From Cohaesibacter gelatinilyticus (GTDB lineage: Bacteria; Pseudomonadota; Alphaproteobacteria; Rhizobiales; Cohaesibacteraceae), in contig NZ_OBEL01000001.1 in NCBI RefSeq assembly GCF_900215605.1, positions 2,135,052 through 2,199,051 on the forward strand: 64,000 nt of DNA. Reading direction: 5' to 3'. The translations under genes and the position numbers were made by a program. This document shows positions 63,077 through 64,000 of the stretch, one piece after another. The stretch's first letter is position 1, and every line of letters begins with the position of its first letter. The notes under the pieces are model-generated. The model was given only the letters and a program-made list of their open reading frames with translations. It did no database searches and had not been told where the DNA came from.

Positions 63077-63781
63077 ATGAGTACCAATCATATATTCAAT
63101 CTCACTCCACCAGCGGGCATCCCGATTCACGGCACCGACCAAACTTTTCCGGTCAATCGCATTTTCTGTGTCGGCCGCAATTATGCCTCACATGCACGGG
63201 AAATGGGGTCCAACCCTGATCGTGAACCGCCGTTCTTTTTTACCAAACCAGCTGACGCAATTCAGAGCGGTTGCTTTTGTCATCTGAGCTATCCTCCCAA
63301 GACCGAAGATCTGCATCACGAAGTGGAACTGGTCATTGGTCTCAAGGAAGGTGGCCATAACATCACTCAGAAAAATGCATTGGGCCATATTTATGGCGTT
63401 GCTGTTGGCCTGGATTTCACACGCCGCGATCTGCAAGCAGATGCCAAGAACACTGGTCGTCCTTGGGATATGGCGAAAGGATTTGATGATTCTGCCATCA
63501 TAGGTCCCATGCAGCCTGTCAGCGCGAACAATATCCCAAAATCCGGTTTTATTCGCCTGAGTGTTGAAGGTAAGCAACGCCAAAAAGGTGATCTGGATGA
63601 GATGATCTGGTCGATTTCCGAAGTGATTGCTGAACTTTCCAACTATCTTACATTACAGCCGGGCGATCTGATTTTCACAGGAACACCTGAAGGCGTCAGC
63701 GCAGTAAAGCCGAATGACATCATTCGCGCAGAAATAGTTGATCTTCCGATCCTAACTGTCAAGATTGAAGCTCCAGCTTAA
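63077..63781 (+). CDS. Fumarylacetoacetate hydrolase family protein
   Basis: 234 residues from ATG 63077; a TTG five codons upstream is less likely. FAH-fold signatures are FCVGRNYASHAREMG, PPFFFTKPADAIQ, DLHHEVELVIGLKEGG (metal-binding Glu residues), VGLDFTRRDLQADAKNTGRP and IFTGTPEGVSAVKPND. The YAVGLDFTRRDLQ region resembles fumarylpyruvate hydrolases of the gentisate pathway and generic 2-keto-acid hydrolases. No other gentisate gene is nearby, so a specific substrate is not assigned. A terminator follows. Confidence 0.9.
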   Translation: MSTNHIFNLTPPAGIPIHGTDQTFPVNRIFCVGRNYASHAREMGSNPDREPPFFFTKPADAIQSGCFCHLSYPPKTEDLHHEVELVIGLKEGGHNITQKNALGHIYGVAVGLDFTRRDLQADAKNTGRPWDMAKGFDDSAIIGPMQPVSANNIPKSGFIRLSVEGKQRQKGDLDEMIWSISEVIAELSNYLTLQPGDLIFTGTPEGVSAVKPNDIIRAEIVDLPILTVKIEAPA

Positions 63782-63820
63782 CTGCTTCAGATTGAATCAG
63801 AACAAAAAGAAACAGCATTT

Positions 63821-63845
63821 AAGCCGTGGATCACCATGGCTTTTT
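63821..63845 (+). terminator. Rho-independent terminator of the FAH-family gene
   Basis: AAGCCGTGG and CCATGGCTT pair (one wobble) around a 4-base loop, followed by a T run, 40 bases after the stop. Confidence 0.75.
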
Positions 63846-63906
63846 CACTATCCATGCATTGCATGAATAAAATTCAGAATCACCAGAAATCAAGGAGAGA
63901 ATGAGA

Positions 63907-63951
63907 TGGTAGGCCCGGAGGGACTTGAACCCCCAACCAGACCGTTATGAG
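63907..63951 (-). tRNA. 3' half of a CAT-anticodon tRNA (tRNA-Met/Ile), likely attachment site
   Basis: The minus strand reads CTCATAA (anticodon loop, CAT), the 3' anticodon arm CGGTC, a T arm GGGGGTTCAAGTCCC, the 3' acceptor strand CGGGCCT and an encoded ACCA. The matching 5' half is absent. The expected acceptor AGGCCCG and D arm are not found in the next 49 bases, and the bases before the loop no longer pair with the 3' anticodon stem. A 3' tRNA half ending at CCA and beginning in the anticodon loop is the usual footprint of a tRNA-targeting integrase. Confidence 0.75.
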
Positions 63952-64000
63952 AAGTCGGGGCTATAGCGTAACTGGCGCTTTTTGGTGGCAAGAGCAGTCT

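Noticed and set aside
1..64000. CRISPR arrays, rRNA operons, intact transposases or prophage genes
   Set aside because: No regularly spaced repeats, rRNA sequences or transposase/integrase/phage protein families were recognised on either strand.

Overview
The window looks like chromosomal DNA of a marine-type alphaproteobacterium of the order Hyphomicrobiales (Rhizobiales). This rests on housekeeping genes and RNAs: a CpdR-type response regulator beside an N-formylglutamate amidohydrolase, GapR, the DUF1244/DUF1036/pyk/rpmJ neighbourhood, a probable suhB/alpha-r14 small RNA and a ROSE-type RNA thermometer. The moderate GC content and many TRAP transporters would fit a Cohaesibacter-like organism, but the genus is inference. 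No rRNA, CRISPR array, intact IS element or prophage was seen.

Layout. 0-10 kb is core: a 25-residue membrane peptide, a methionine block on the minus strand (ArsR/methyltransferase regulator, metF, metH), gapR, DUF1244, DUF1036-pyk and rpmJ. 10-17.7 kb holds a DMT transporter, then an apparent mevalonate catabolism operon (TRAP importer, HMG-CoA reductase, HMG-CoA lyase) with a divergent MocR-type regulator. 17.8-24.6 kb is choline uptake and glycine betaine synthesis: betIBA diverging from choXWV. 24.6-31.5 kb pairs a TAXI-type TRAP transporter with divergent hutG-hutF-iclR. 31.7-38.9 kb holds the most unusual gene, a 1071-residue self-sufficient reductive dehalogenase (corrinoid core, two 4Fe-4S clusters, flavin reductase and 2Fe-2S ferredoxin in one chain). 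It lies behind a MarR regulator and diverges from a TRAP importer. A 28-bp near-perfect palindrome sits between the two transcription units.

38.9-47 kb contains tRNA-Val, cpdR, a second N-formylglutamate amidohydrolase, the small RNA, a bufferin-type copper peptide operon (bufABCD), threonine aldolase with a long hairpin over its ribosome binding site, a YHS protein/TetR pair and an hsp20 gene with a sigma-32-like promoter and ROSE leader. 47-64 kb is mostly core or scattered genes: hisN, an SGNH protein, a lytic transglycosylase, galU, DUF2336, trmO, ettA, ung, pirin, two LysR-controlled modules and an FAH-family hydrolase. It also has a broken GFA-family gene and, at the right edge, the 3' half of a CAT-anticodon tRNA. 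That half gene is the signature of an integration site, so a genomic island may begin just outside the window.

The accessory middle (11-39 kb) is a run of self-contained uptake-plus-catabolism modules, each with its own regulator. They point to a heterotroph living on small organic acids, osmolytes, histidine derivatives and possibly halogenated aromatics. B12 links MetH and the dehalogenase.
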